Source: Roseomonas nitratireducens | GTDB lineage: Bacteria > Pseudomonadota > Alphaproteobacteria > Acetobacterales > Acetobacteraceae | NCBI RefSeq assembly: GCF_017813355.1 | Contig: NZ_JAGIYZ010000014.1 | Location: 1-64,000 of the forward strand | Direction of reading: 5' to 3' | Length of the DNA: 64,000 nucleotides | Shown here: positions 53,985-61,782 of the stretch, one piece after another | How positions within the stretch are numbered: the first letter of the stretch is position 1 | Layout of the letters: every line of letters starts with the position of its first letter | Made by a program: the position numbers and the translations under genes | The notes under the pieces: generated by a model | Told to the model about the DNA's origin: nothing | Database searches by the model: none | Seen by the model: the letters and a program-made list of their open reading frames with translations, nothing else

Positions 53985-54644
53985 AGGCTCTCCCCTCCGT
54001 CTTCAAACGGCAACGCACGACATGATGACGACTTGCACTCAGCCGGTGAGACGGGGGTACGGGCTGAGCATTTCTTCGGTCTGTATCGGCAATTGGAGCG
54101 CGCAAAATCGTGATCGCGCCACCGACGGTCCGGCGCCTCACGAAAATGTGATAAGCCTTTTTGTCGCCCGCCTCTTGACGATTACAGCCTTGGGGCGAGT
54201 GGCCTCACGCGATTGTGCAACTGCACACGAGTTCCGGGCGGCATCCACTACATCTGGGGCGCAAAATCACGGGCCTACACCACATGCGGCGCGCGCGAGT
54301 CCGCGATACACGCGCGCGCATTCTCACAATTTGGCCAGATCGTGTTCTTTGCGACGTCATGGCGCCGGAAATCTCCCACCGCGCGGGCGATTCGCGTCGA
54401 ATCGACTCGACCCCACCACGCAACATGTCGCCTCGTCACGATGGGATCACTACGGAGTTGAGCAGGACGGCCGCGTAATCGCCGCACGGTCGCACGCAGG
54501 CGCAGGTGCCGCACGGGCGTGTCCGCAACCGGGCCGCGAGTGTCCCTGGCGCGGTGCCTCCGGACGCGCCTCCGGACGCGCCTCCGCCACCGCGGACGCC
54601 GTCAGGCGGCCGGGCGCGGCGGGCCGCCGCACCCCATCATCGGC
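53985..54644. other. Gene-free control region upstream of the Pel-type locus
   Basis: About 660 bases between the RTX gene start and the end of the PAP2 gene. No credible gene. The part 54080-54440 is less GC-rich than the window and is the natural place for the promoter of the eleven-gene minus-strand locus. It holds the dyad TGTGCA-AC-TGCACA and, at 54556-54584, a tandem duplication of CTCCGGACGCGC. No -35/-10 pair could be chosen with confidence. Confidence 0.45.
54214..54227. promoter_or_regulatory. Inverted repeat TGTGCA-AC-TGCACA, operator candidate
   Basis: Six-base arms in perfect symmetry around two bases, 230 bases upstream of the first gene of the Pel-type locus and in its probable promoter region. 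The arm is reminiscent of, but not equal to, Crp/Fnr-family half-sites (TGTGA). Only one copy was seen. Confidence 0.35.
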
Positions 54645-55667
54645 TCAGTTCCACTCCGCCCGCGCGCGGTCGAGCGCCCCGGTCCCCGCCGCGCCAATCA
54701 GCGGGCAGGCGCGCAGCAACGCCCAGCTCTTCACCGCCAGGCGCAACCCGGCCTCGGAGTCGCTCGGGAAATGCACGCCGATCACCTCCCGATTGCGGGC
54801 GATCCGCTCGGCGATCCGCCAATGCGGCGACAGGTCCATCCGCGCCGCAACGCCGGGCAGGCCCGCGACCTTCGTCAGGATCGACCCCGCGACGCTGTCC
54901 ACCTCCGCCACGCTGACCGGCGCGCGCGCGCCGCCCAGGCCTTCGCCGGTCGCGACGTTCGGCAGCACCTCCCCCAGCGCGAGCGCGAGGAGATAGGCCT
55001 GGGTCGCATGCCCGCTCGGATAGGCGGGATGCCCGGGCGGATCGACGGGGGGCATCAGCGCCGGCATCAGGCGCGACGGGCGGGCGCGCATGTAGGTCGC
55101 CTTCTGGCCCATCACCATGAACTGGCCCACGCGGATCGCCGCGTGGCACAGCCGCACGGTCCAGGGGTGCGTGCCGCCCTTGAAGGTCAGCAGGCCGCGG
55201 AAATAGCCCAGGACGTTCTCGCGCTGCTCCATTGCCTCGGCCAGCACGCCGGCGCGGAATTCGGCGATCTCGAGAAGCTCCCGCAGTTCCGCGTCGATGT
55301 CGGCCTGTGCGGCGGGCGGCGGGGGCAGCGCGATGGTCCGCCAGTCGCCGCCGGCACCGGAGGCGAATTCGGTCTGCGCCGCGACGGCGAAATGCGCGAA
55401 GGACCAGTCCTCCGGCCGGAAGGCGGGCGGCGCCGCGCTCAGCGACCAGGTCTTGAGGACCGGCTCGACATCCTGCGGCGGCCAGCGATTGCCGCGGAAC
55501 CAATCCTCGCCGGCCTCCCGGCGAAGGTCGGGGGATATGCCGACGGGGCGGGCCGCCGCACGGGCCCGGCCCCCGCCCGCCGCGGAGGAATCGCTGCTGT
55601 CGGACGAGTCGCTGCTGTCCGAGGAGTCGCTGCTGTCGGATGAATCGGAAGGGCCTATGCCGCTCAT
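54645..55667 (-). CDS. PAP2-superfamily phosphatase / vanadium haloperoxidase-like protein
   Basis: A 340-residue protein. The three PAP2/haloperoxidase motifs are present in order: KATYMRARPSRLMP (K-x6-RP, about residue 205), YPSGHATQAY (about 230) and RNREVIGVHFPSDSEAG (R-x5-H-x3-D, about 300). They form the phosphate or vanadate pocket. The N-terminus has no signal peptide but a run of seven Asp-Ser-Ser repeats at residues 8-28. CAGGAG lies 7 bases before the ATG at 55667. Whether it is a phosphatase or a haloperoxidase cannot be decided from these motifs. Confidence 0.82.
   Translation of the reverse strand: MSGIGPSDSSDSSDSSDSSDSSDSSDSSAAGGGRARAAARPVGISPDLRREAGEDWFRGNRWPPQDVEPVLKTWSLSAAPPAFRPEDWSFAHFAVAAQTEFASGAGGDWRTIALPPPPAAQADIDAELRELLEIAEFRAGVLAEAMEQRENVLGYFRGLLTFKGGTHPWTVRLCHAAIRVGQFMVMGQKATYMRARPSRLMPALMPPVDPPGHPAYPSGHATQAYLLALALGEVLPNVATGEGLGGARAPVSVAEVDSVAGSILTKVAGLPGVAARMDLSPHWRIAERIARNREVIGVHFPSDSEAGLRLAVKSWALLRACPLIGAAGTGALDRARAEWN
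55584..55646 (-). repeat. Tandem Asp-Ser-Ser codon repeat
   Basis: Seven copies of a 9-base unit, arranged as about three and a half copies of an 18-base unit (GACAGCAGCGACTCCTCG with small changes), code for Asp-Ser-Ser repeats at the start of the PAP2 protein. Such an array is prone to copy-number change by slippage, without loss of frame. Confidence 0.8.
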
Positions 55668-55692
55668 CGGCTGCTCCTGCAAACAGGTGTGT

Positions 55693-57489
55693 TCATTCCG
55701 GCAGACCCGCCGCGCGCAAGTCAGCGAGGACGCGCGCGCGGATCTTCGGGTCGCGATAGGGCATCCGGGTCAGCTCGTACTCGGCAAGGGAGAATCCGGG
55801 CTCCAGCTGCATCAGGCGCTGCGCGGCGTGACGTGCGTCACTTTCCTGTCCCGCCGCGACCAGCGCGGCGATCAGCACCCGCAGGTTCGAGGTGAAGCGA
55901 GGCGTCTCGGCATCGGACAGGCGACACCAGCGCAACGCCTCGGCGATGTTGCCATGGCAGTAATGCGCGATCGCGAGCAGGTTGTAGTAGGAGAACAGGT
56001 TCTGGTCGAAGGGCGACAGCCGCAGGCCGTGCTCCGCGTGCCGGATCGCTTCCTCGGTCCGGCCGACATAGGACAGCGTGGCGGAAGACAGCAGCCAGGC
56101 CAGCGCGTTGTTCGGGCCGACCGACAGCGCCCGCTCGAAGAAGACCAGCGCCGCGTCGTAGTCGTGCATCAGGAAGGACCGCACATGCGCGCAGGTCGCG
56201 AGCGCCAGCGCGTTCTGCCGGTCGAGCTCGATCGCGCGGGCCGACAGCGTCGCCGCTTCCTCCATGTCGGCACGCGGATTGGCCGACCAGCCCTGGCCCA
56301 CATGGATGCTGTGCCACCGCGCGGCCCAGGCGGTCGGCAGCGCGAAGCCTGGGTCATGCGCCATGGCGCGGGCGAACAGCGCGCGCGCCTCGGTGAAGCG
56401 CTCGCGATCCAGGTCGTGGATCAGCGACAGCCCGCGCAGCGTCAGGTCATAGGCGGTGAAGCTCTCCGGCCGCTTGCGCATCGCGCGCTGCAGTTCCGCC
56501 GCGCGCACATGCGGCGCGACGCCGGCGACGATGCGCTCGACGATCCGGTCCTGCAGGACGAAGAGCTCGCCGCCCGTCGCCTCCGCCCGGTCGCCCCAGA
56601 GCCGCGTGCCCGTCTGCGCATCGGACAGCTCGATCTGCACGCGCAGGTCGCGCCCGGCGCGGCGCACGCTGCCGCTGACGACGTAGCGCACGCCTAGCGC
56701 GCGGCTAACCTCCCGCGGGTCGGCATCCCGCCCGCGCCAGGCCAGGGTGGAGGACCGGGAGACCACCATCAGTTCCCGCAGGTTGCCCAGCGAGACGACG
56801 ATGTCCTCCACCACGCCATCGGCGAAGTAGTCGTCCTGCGGATCCCCGCCGAGGTTGCGCAGCGGCAGCACCGCGAGGGAGGGCAGCGGCGAGACGTCGG
56901 GCGGGCTCGGCAGCCGCGCCGGCGGCACCTCCGGGTCGAGCACGAAGGCGCGCTCGGGGTCCGCCAGGTGCTTCAGCACGATCAGCCCGAGGTCGCGCGC
57001 CGGCCGCGGCAGGCGCGCGGCGACCGCCGCATGGACCTCCGTGCTCAGCAGCACGCCGCCGGCCGGCGCGTGTTCCTGCAGCCGCGCGGCGAGGTTCACG
57101 CCGGCGCCATAGATGTCGTGCTCGGTCGCCGTGATCTCGCCCATGTGCAGCGCGATGCGCAGCGCGAGCGTCGGCGCCTCGGGTTCCGCCCCGTCGGCGG
57201 CGGCCAGGCGCTTCTGCACCTCCAACCCCCAGGCGAGCGCGCCCGCCGGCGTCGGGAATTCGGCCAGCACGCCATCCCCGGTCGACTTCACGATGCGGCC
57301 GTCATGCGCGCCGGCAAGGGGGCGGAGGATACCGTCCAGCGCCGCCATCCAGCGGCGATGGGTGCGGCCTTCCTCAGTCGCCATCAGGATCGTGTAGCCG
57401 ACCACGTCGGCGAAGGCGAAGGCGGCGAAGCGCCGGACGCCCGTCGCGGCGTCCAGGTCCAGACTGCGCGCGAGATGGTCGGCCGACAT
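55693..57489 (-). CDS. Class III adenylate cyclase with TolB-like and TPR regions
   Basis: A 598-residue protein. The cyclase domain (about 18-175) has both metal aspartates (FAFADVVGYT and STGDGVLAEF), the substrate lysine in RIVKSTGDG, and the transition-state Asn and Arg in GAGVNLAARL, so it should be active. A region of about 205-330 (SLAVLPLRNLGGDPQDDYFADGVVEDI through YVVSGSVRRAGRDLRV) is the TolB/FlgO-like module often found in these cyclases. TPR repeats fill about 350-590. There is no transmembrane helix, so it is cytosolic. The start at 57489 is a choice; an ATG at 57534 is also in frame. It is divergent from the subtilase gene. Confidence 0.88.
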   Translation of the reverse strand: MSADHLARSLDLDAATGVRRFAAFAFADVVGYTILMATEEGRTHRRWMAALDGILRPLAGAHDGRIVKSTGDGVLAEFPTPAGALAWGLEVQKRLAAADGAEPEAPTLALRIALHMGEITATEHDIYGAGVNLAARLQEHAPAGGVLLSTEVHAAVAARLPRPARDLGLIVLKHLADPERAFVLDPEVPPARLPSPPDVSPLPSLAVLPLRNLGGDPQDDYFADGVVEDIVVSLGNLRELMVVSRSSTLAWRGRDADPREVSRALGVRYVVSGSVRRAGRDLRVQIELSDAQTGTRLWGDRAEATGGELFVLQDRIVERIVAGVAPHVRAAELQRAMRKRPESFTAYDLTLRGLSLIHDLDRERFTEARALFARAMAHDPGFALPTAWAARWHSIHVGQGWSANPRADMEEAATLSARAIELDRQNALALATCAHVRSFLMHDYDAALVFFERALSVGPNNALAWLLSSATLSYVGRTEEAIRHAEHGLRLSPFDQNLFSYYNLLAIAHYCHGNIAEALRWCRLSDAETPRFTSNLRVLIAALVAAGQESDARHAAQRLMQLEPGFSLAEYELTRMPYRDPKIRARVLADLRAAGLPE

Positions 57490-57594
57490 CGCCCGCTGGG
57501 TCCCCGATCCTGCCCCTTGCGAAGGGCCCGACATTTCCTGAAACACGGCGACAGTGCAAGGATAGGGTCGCAATCGGCGCAGGAGGGACGGCGC

Positions 57595-59034
57595 ATGGAA
57601 GGCTATCCGGAGGAGCGGCGGCGGCCCTTGCCGGTGCGGCGCAACTTCGTCTTCCGCGACCCGCCCTTCCTCAAGGCGGACAAACCCGCGCTGCGGAACG
57701 CCTACCTCGCCCGCAGGCTGGATGCGATCGACGCGATCATTGGCGGCCCGGACGGCATTCCCGCCCTGGGCCGGCTGGCGACCAAGGACGGGCCGGCCTT
57801 CGCCGTCACACACCTGCCGCTGGCCGATTGGGGCCTGGCGCTCGGCGGCGAGAAGGAGCTGGCGGCCCGCCTGGCCGCGGCGCGGGCCGCGCCGGAGGAA
57901 GCCGCCTTCGCCCTCGCCTTCGCCGACGAGAAGGCCGCCGCCATCTTCCGCGAGGGCGCCGAGCGCATCTTCGGCCGCTTCGACAAGGTGGTGAGCGACC
58001 TCCGCATCTCTCCTGCCCTGCACTGGACCCCGGGCCGGGGGGAGGGCGACGATTTCGCGACCTTCGAGGACGCGCGCGCGCTGGTGCGGGCCGATGCGCT
58101 GGCGGCCAAGGGCCTCGACGGCAAGGGCGTGAAGGTGGTGGTCATCGACCAGGGCGTGGCGGCCGGCCGCCTCCTCGACCCCTCCCGCTTCGCCGGCGGC
58201 TGGTCCAAGGCGGGCGGGCCGCAGCCGGGGACGGCGACCGGCACCAACACGCACGGCACCATGATCGCGCGCACCATCCAGGCGCTGGCGCCGCGGGCGC
58301 TGATCTTCGACTGCCCGCTGATCCCGCCGCGCATCCTGGGCAACCTGCCCGCCTTCCTCAGCGACGCCTTCGGCGCCATCGGCGCGATTGCCCGCGACAT
58401 CCGCCTGCTCGGGATGCTCGACCCGCGCTTCGCCGGCCGGTGGGTGCTGGTGAACGCCTGGAGCATCTACGATGCGCGGGGGGAGACGGTGCCCGGCGAA
58501 TACACGAAGAACCCCTATCACTGGGTCGCCTGCGCCATCGATGCCGCGGCGCCGCACGCGGCCATCGTCTTCGCCGCCGGCAATTGCGGGGAATTCGGGC
58601 CGGATCCCCGCTGCGCGCCGCGGGTGATCGGGCCGGGGCGCAGCATCCTCGGCGCCAATTCGCTCGACAGCGTGCTGACCGTGGGCGCGGTCCGCGCGGA
58701 TGGCATCTGGGCAGGCTATTCCTCCCAGGGGCCGGGGCAGTTCGCGCAATATCTCGGCCATCCGCAGCAGAAGCCGGACCTGGTCGCGCCGAGCCATTTC
58801 CGCACGCCGGAAGCACCCTATCCGCGCGCCGGGGGGTCCTCAGCTGCATGCGCCGTCGCCGCGGGCGCGGTCGCGGCGCTGCGCACGGGCTGGCACGATT
58901 CCGTCGTGCCCAACGATGCCCTGTTCGGGCACCTGCGGAAGGCCGCGCGACAGATGGATGGCAGCGCGGGCTGGAACCTCCGCACCGGCCATGGCGTGCT
59001 CGACTGCGCCGCGACCATCGCGGGGCTTCCCTGA
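57595..59034 (+). CDS. Subtilisin-like S8 family serine protease
   Basis: A 479-residue protein. The catalytic triad is Asp185 (VVVIDQGVA), His220 (TNTHGTMIA) and Ser416 (GGSSAACAVAAG); the oxyanion Asn is in VFAAGNCGEFG. The usual GTSMA(A/S)P box reads GSSAAC, lacking the proline. There is no signal peptide; the N-terminal 150 residues form an unusual basic, helical extension (PVRRNFVFRDPPFLKADKPALRNAYLARRLDAID). A cytosolic role or a non-classical export route is therefore possible. AGGAGGGA precedes the ATG. It shares a short divergent region with the cyclase gene. Confidence 0.85.
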   Translation: MEGYPEERRRPLPVRRNFVFRDPPFLKADKPALRNAYLARRLDAIDAIIGGPDGIPALGRLATKDGPAFAVTHLPLADWGLALGGEKELAARLAAARAAPEEAAFALAFADEKAAAIFREGAERIFGRFDKVVSDLRISPALHWTPGRGEGDDFATFEDARALVRADALAAKGLDGKGVKVVVIDQGVAAGRLLDPSRFAGGWSKAGGPQPGTATGTNTHGTMIARTIQALAPRALIFDCPLIPPRILGNLPAFLSDAFGAIGAIARDIRLLGMLDPRFAGRWVLVNAWSIYDARGETVPGEYTKNPYHWVACAIDAAAPHAAIVFAAGNCGEFGPDPRCAPRVIGPGRSILGANSLDSVLTVGAVRADGIWAGYSSQGPGQFAQYLGHPQQKPDLVAPSHFRTPEAPYPRAGGSSAACAVAAGAVAALRTGWHDSVVPNDALFGHLRKAARQMDGSAGWNLRTGHGVLDCAATIAGLP

Positions 59035-59121
59035 TCGTGACCCGCGTCACTCGCCTCGCGACGCGCCCTGTCGCACCTTGCGGTCGCTGGCGCCACGCGG
59101 GCGCCGCGCCGGAGGCAGACC

Positions 59122-59886
59122 ATGCGCGCGATCCAGGATCCCGCCCTTCCCCACCTCGTCTGGCTGCACCCCGCCATGACTGAGCCGGCGCGTCCGCCCT
59201 CCCTCACCGACCTGCCCTTCTTCCGTGGCGCCGATGCCGCCGCGCTCGAGAAACTCTCCGCCGCCGCGCGCTGGCGAACGGTGGAGCCGGGCCAGGTCGT
59301 CGTGGACGAGGACGAGCCCTCGACCGACATCTTCTTCGTCGCGACCGGCGCGGTGCGGGTGCAGCTGCGCGCCGCCTCCGGCCGCGAGGTGCTGCTGAAC
59401 GAATTCGGCGCCGGCGAGTTCTTCGGCGAACTTTCGGCCATCGACGGCGCGCCGCGTGCGGCCAACGTCACCGCCATCGCGCGGTCGCGGCTCTGCATCA
59501 TCCCGGCGCAGGCCTTCCTCGCCTTCGTCTTCGCCACGCCCACCGCCTGCCACGCGCTGCTGCGCACGCTCGCGGCGAAGCTGCGGCTGCAGACGGAACG
59601 GACGCTGGAGCGGGAGGCGCTGCCGGTGCGGCTGCGCCTGTTCTCCGAGCTGCTGCGCCTGTCCCGCCCGCGCGCCGGCGTGCCGAGCGAACGCGTCGTC
59701 TCCCCGCCGCCGCCGCATCATGAGCTCGCGGCGCGCATCGGCGCGCGGCGCGAGGTGGTCTCCCGCGAATTGTCCGAGATGACGCGGGAAGGCTGGCTGG
59801 CGCGCGACCGGCGCGCCATCCGCATCCTGCGCGTCGCCGAGATGCAGGCGCTGGTCGCCGCCGAGCTGCGCGCGCCCGCCGCCTGA
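59122..59886 (+). CDS. Crp/Fnr-family transcriptional regulator
   Basis: A 254-residue regulator. The cyclic-nucleotide-binding beta-barrel (about 28-140) has TVEPGQVVVDEDEPSTDIFFVATGAVRV and the phosphate-cassette-like GEFFGELSAIDGAPRAANVTA. The C-terminal Crp-type helix-turn-helix (about 185-245) contains HHELAARIGARREVVSRELSEMTREGWL. There are no cysteine ligands for an Fnr iron-sulphur cluster. The cassette keeps FGE and R, so cAMP binding is possible. CCGGAGG lies before the ATG. An active adenylate cyclase gene lies 1.6 kb away. Confidence 0.9.
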   Translation: MRAIQDPALPHLVWLHPAMTEPARPPSLTDLPFFRGADAAALEKLSAAARWRTVEPGQVVVDEDEPSTDIFFVATGAVRVQLRAASGREVLLNEFGAGEFFGELSAIDGAPRAANVTAIARSRLCIIPAQAFLAFVFATPTACHALLRTLAAKLRLQTERTLEREALPVRLRLFSELLRLSRPRAGVPSERVVSPPPPHHELAARIGARREVVSRELSEMTREGWLARDRRAIRILRVAEMQALVAAELRAPAA

Positions 59887-59941
59887 TCTGGACGCGGCCC
59901 GCCACCTGCCGCAGGCTTCGCGGCAGGACGGAGGCCAGGCC

Positions 59942-60898
59942 ATGACGAAACCGCTGCTGCTGCTCTGGATCGACGGCGCCGAACCCTATGCGCGCGCCAT
60001 CGCGGCGGCGGGCCTGGCCGACCGGCTGCGCATCGAGACCGTGCCGCGCGCCGCGACGCCCGATCCGGCGCTGCTGGCGGAGGCCGAGGCGCTGCTGTCC
60101 TGGGGGCCGCCAGCCGGCGTGCTCGACCGGATGCCGAAGCTGCGCTTCATCCAGTCGCTCACTGCCGGCGTGGAGCACTGGCTCGGCCGGGCGGACCTGC
60201 GGGAGGACATCGCGCTGTCCTGCGCGCGCGGCACGCACCGCGTGCAGATGCCGGAGAACATCCTCGGCGCGCTGTTCCACATCACCAAGCCCTACGCCGC
60301 GATCGTCGCGGACAATGCGGCGAAGCGCTGGACGAGGCGCGTCTCCACGACGCTGGCGGGCAGCACGCTCGGCATCCTTGGCCTCGGCGCGATCGGGGCG
60401 GAGCTGGCGCGCAAGGCCGCGGCGCTGGAGATGCGCGTGATCGGCACGAAGCGCGACGGCGCCGCGGTGCCGCATGTGGAGAAGGTGTTCGCGCCGGACG
60501 GCACCGATGCGGTCCTGGCGCAGAGCGACTTCGTCGTCCTGCTGCTGCCCGCCACGCCCGAGACCGACAACTTCATCGACGCCGCGCGGCTCGCCCGCAT
60601 GAAGAAGACCGCCTGGCTGCTGAATTTCGGCCGCGGCGCGCTCATCAAGGACGATGACCTGGTGGCCGCGGTGCGCGCGGGCACCATCACCGGCGCGGTG
60701 CTGGACGTGTTCCGCACGGAACCCCTACCGGCCGAGAGCCCCTATTGGGGGGAGGACGGCATCCTGGTGCTGCCGCATATCGGCGGGCTGCATCCCGAAC
60801 GCGACGGCATGGTCGCCGCGCTGATGGTCGAGAACCTCCGCCGCTTCCTCGACGGCGCGGCGCCGTCGCAGCTCGTCGATCGCCGGGCGGGGTACTGA
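59942..60898 (+). CDS. D-isomer-specific 2-hydroxyacid dehydrogenase family protein
   Basis: A 318-residue NAD(P)-dependent oxidoreductase. The Rossmann motif GILGLGAIGAELARKAAALEMRVIG lies at about residues 142-166. The active-site arginine is in LNFGRGALIKDDDL, the acidic partner in DVFRTEPLP, and the histidine in LPHIGGLHPE. It resembles hydroxypyruvate/glyoxylate reductase-like members. Its stop overlaps the start of the SDR gene (TGATG), so the two probably act on the same substrate. Confidence 0.85.
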   Translation: MTKPLLLLWIDGAEPYARAIAAAGLADRLRIETVPRAATPDPALLAEAEALLSWGPPAGVLDRMPKLRFIQSLTAGVEHWLGRADLREDIALSCARGTHRVQMPENILGALFHITKPYAAIVADNAAKRWTRRVSTTLAGSTLGILGLGAIGAELARKAAALEMRVIGTKRDGAAVPHVEKVFAPDGTDAVLAQSDFVVLLLPATPETDNFIDAARLARMKKTAWLLNFGRGALIKDDDLVAAVRAGTITGAVLDVFRTEPLPAESPYWGEDGILVLPHIGGLHPERDGMVAALMVENLRRFLDGAAPSQLVDRRAGY

Positions 60899-61668
60899 TG
60901 CCCTACCGGCCCTTCGACCTGGCGGGCAAGGTCGCGTTCGTCACCGGCGGCAATTCCGGGATCGGCCTCGGCATGGCCCGGGCGCTGGCGGAAGCCGGCG
61001 CCGATGTCGCGATCTGGGGCACCAACGCGGCGAGGAACGCGGAGGCCCGCGCCCTGCTCGCCGCGACCGGCGTGCGCGTGCATGCCGAGGTCTGCGACGT
61101 CGGCGACGAGGCGGCGGTCGATCGCGCCATGGCGGGCACGATCGCAGCACTCGGCCGCGTCGATGCCTGCTTCGCCAATGCCGGCACCTATGGGCGGAAG
61201 GTGAAGTTCACCGAGTTGGACAGCGCCGAATGGCACCGCGTCACGCGGGTGAACCTGGATGGCGCCTTCCACACGCTGCGCGCCGCCGCGCGGCACATGG
61301 TCGATCGGGGCGGCGGCGGTGCGCTGGTCGGCACGGCGTCGCTGGCCGCCATCGAGGGCGCGGCGCGCAACACCCAATACGCGGCGACGAAGGGCGCGAT
61401 GGTGGCGATGATCCGCGCGCTGGCGGTGGAACTCGCCCGCCACGGCATCCGGGCGAATGCCATACTGCCCGGCTGGATCGAGACGGCGATGACGGCGGGC
61501 AGCGTGGCCGACGAACGCTTCGCCGCCGCGGTCCTGCCGCGCATCCCGGCCCGCCGCTGGGGGACGGGCGCGGATTTCGGCGGGCTCGCCGTGTACCTGG
61601 CAAGCGATGCCTCCGCCTACCACACCGGCGATTGCCTAGTGGTGGACGGGGGCTATTCGCTGTTCTAG
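60898..61668 (+). CDS. Short-chain dehydrogenase/reductase
   Basis: A 256-residue classical SDR. The cofactor motif is VTGGNSGIGLGMARALAEAG (TGxxxGxG), followed by the FANAGTYG strand. The catalytic Ser-Tyr-Lys are in VGTASLAAIEGAARNTQYAATKGAMVAM, and the end YHTGDCLVVDGGYSLF is typical. Translation is coupled to the hydroxyacid dehydrogenase upstream. The TAG stop lies inside the first arm of the palindromic repeat that follows. Confidence 0.9.
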   Translation: MPYRPFDLAGKVAFVTGGNSGIGLGMARALAEAGADVAIWGTNAARNAEARALLAATGVRVHAEVCDVGDEAAVDRAMAGTIAALGRVDACFANAGTYGRKVKFTELDSAEWHRVTRVNLDGAFHTLRAAARHMVDRGGGGALVGTASLAAIEGAARNTQYAATKGAMVAMIRALAVELARHGIRANAILPGWIETAMTAGSVADERFAAAVLPRIPARRWGTGADFGGLAVYLASDASAYHTGDCLVVDGGYSLF

Positions 61669-61782
61669 AGCACTATCCGATCACACTGAAGCAGTGTGAC
61701 CGGATTTCGTGCTCTTGGGATCAATGGCTTCTAGAGCAAGAAATCCGATCAGCCGATTCCGGCTGATCGGATATTGCTCTAG
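61666..61782. repeat. Two long palindromic repeat units between convergent genes
   Basis: Unit 1 (61667-61715): AGAGCAC pairs with GTGCTCT, and inside it ATCCG-TCACACTG pairs with CAGTGTGA-CGGAT with one mismatch. Unit 2 (61731-61782): CTAGAGCAA pairs with TTGCTCTAG, and ATCCGATCAGCCG with CGGCTGATCGGAT. Both share the outer AGAGCA and the ATCCG box. They look like members of a dispersed palindromic family of alphaproteobacteria and can act as a two-way terminator. The stops of both flanking genes lie in the outer arms. Confidence 0.8.
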
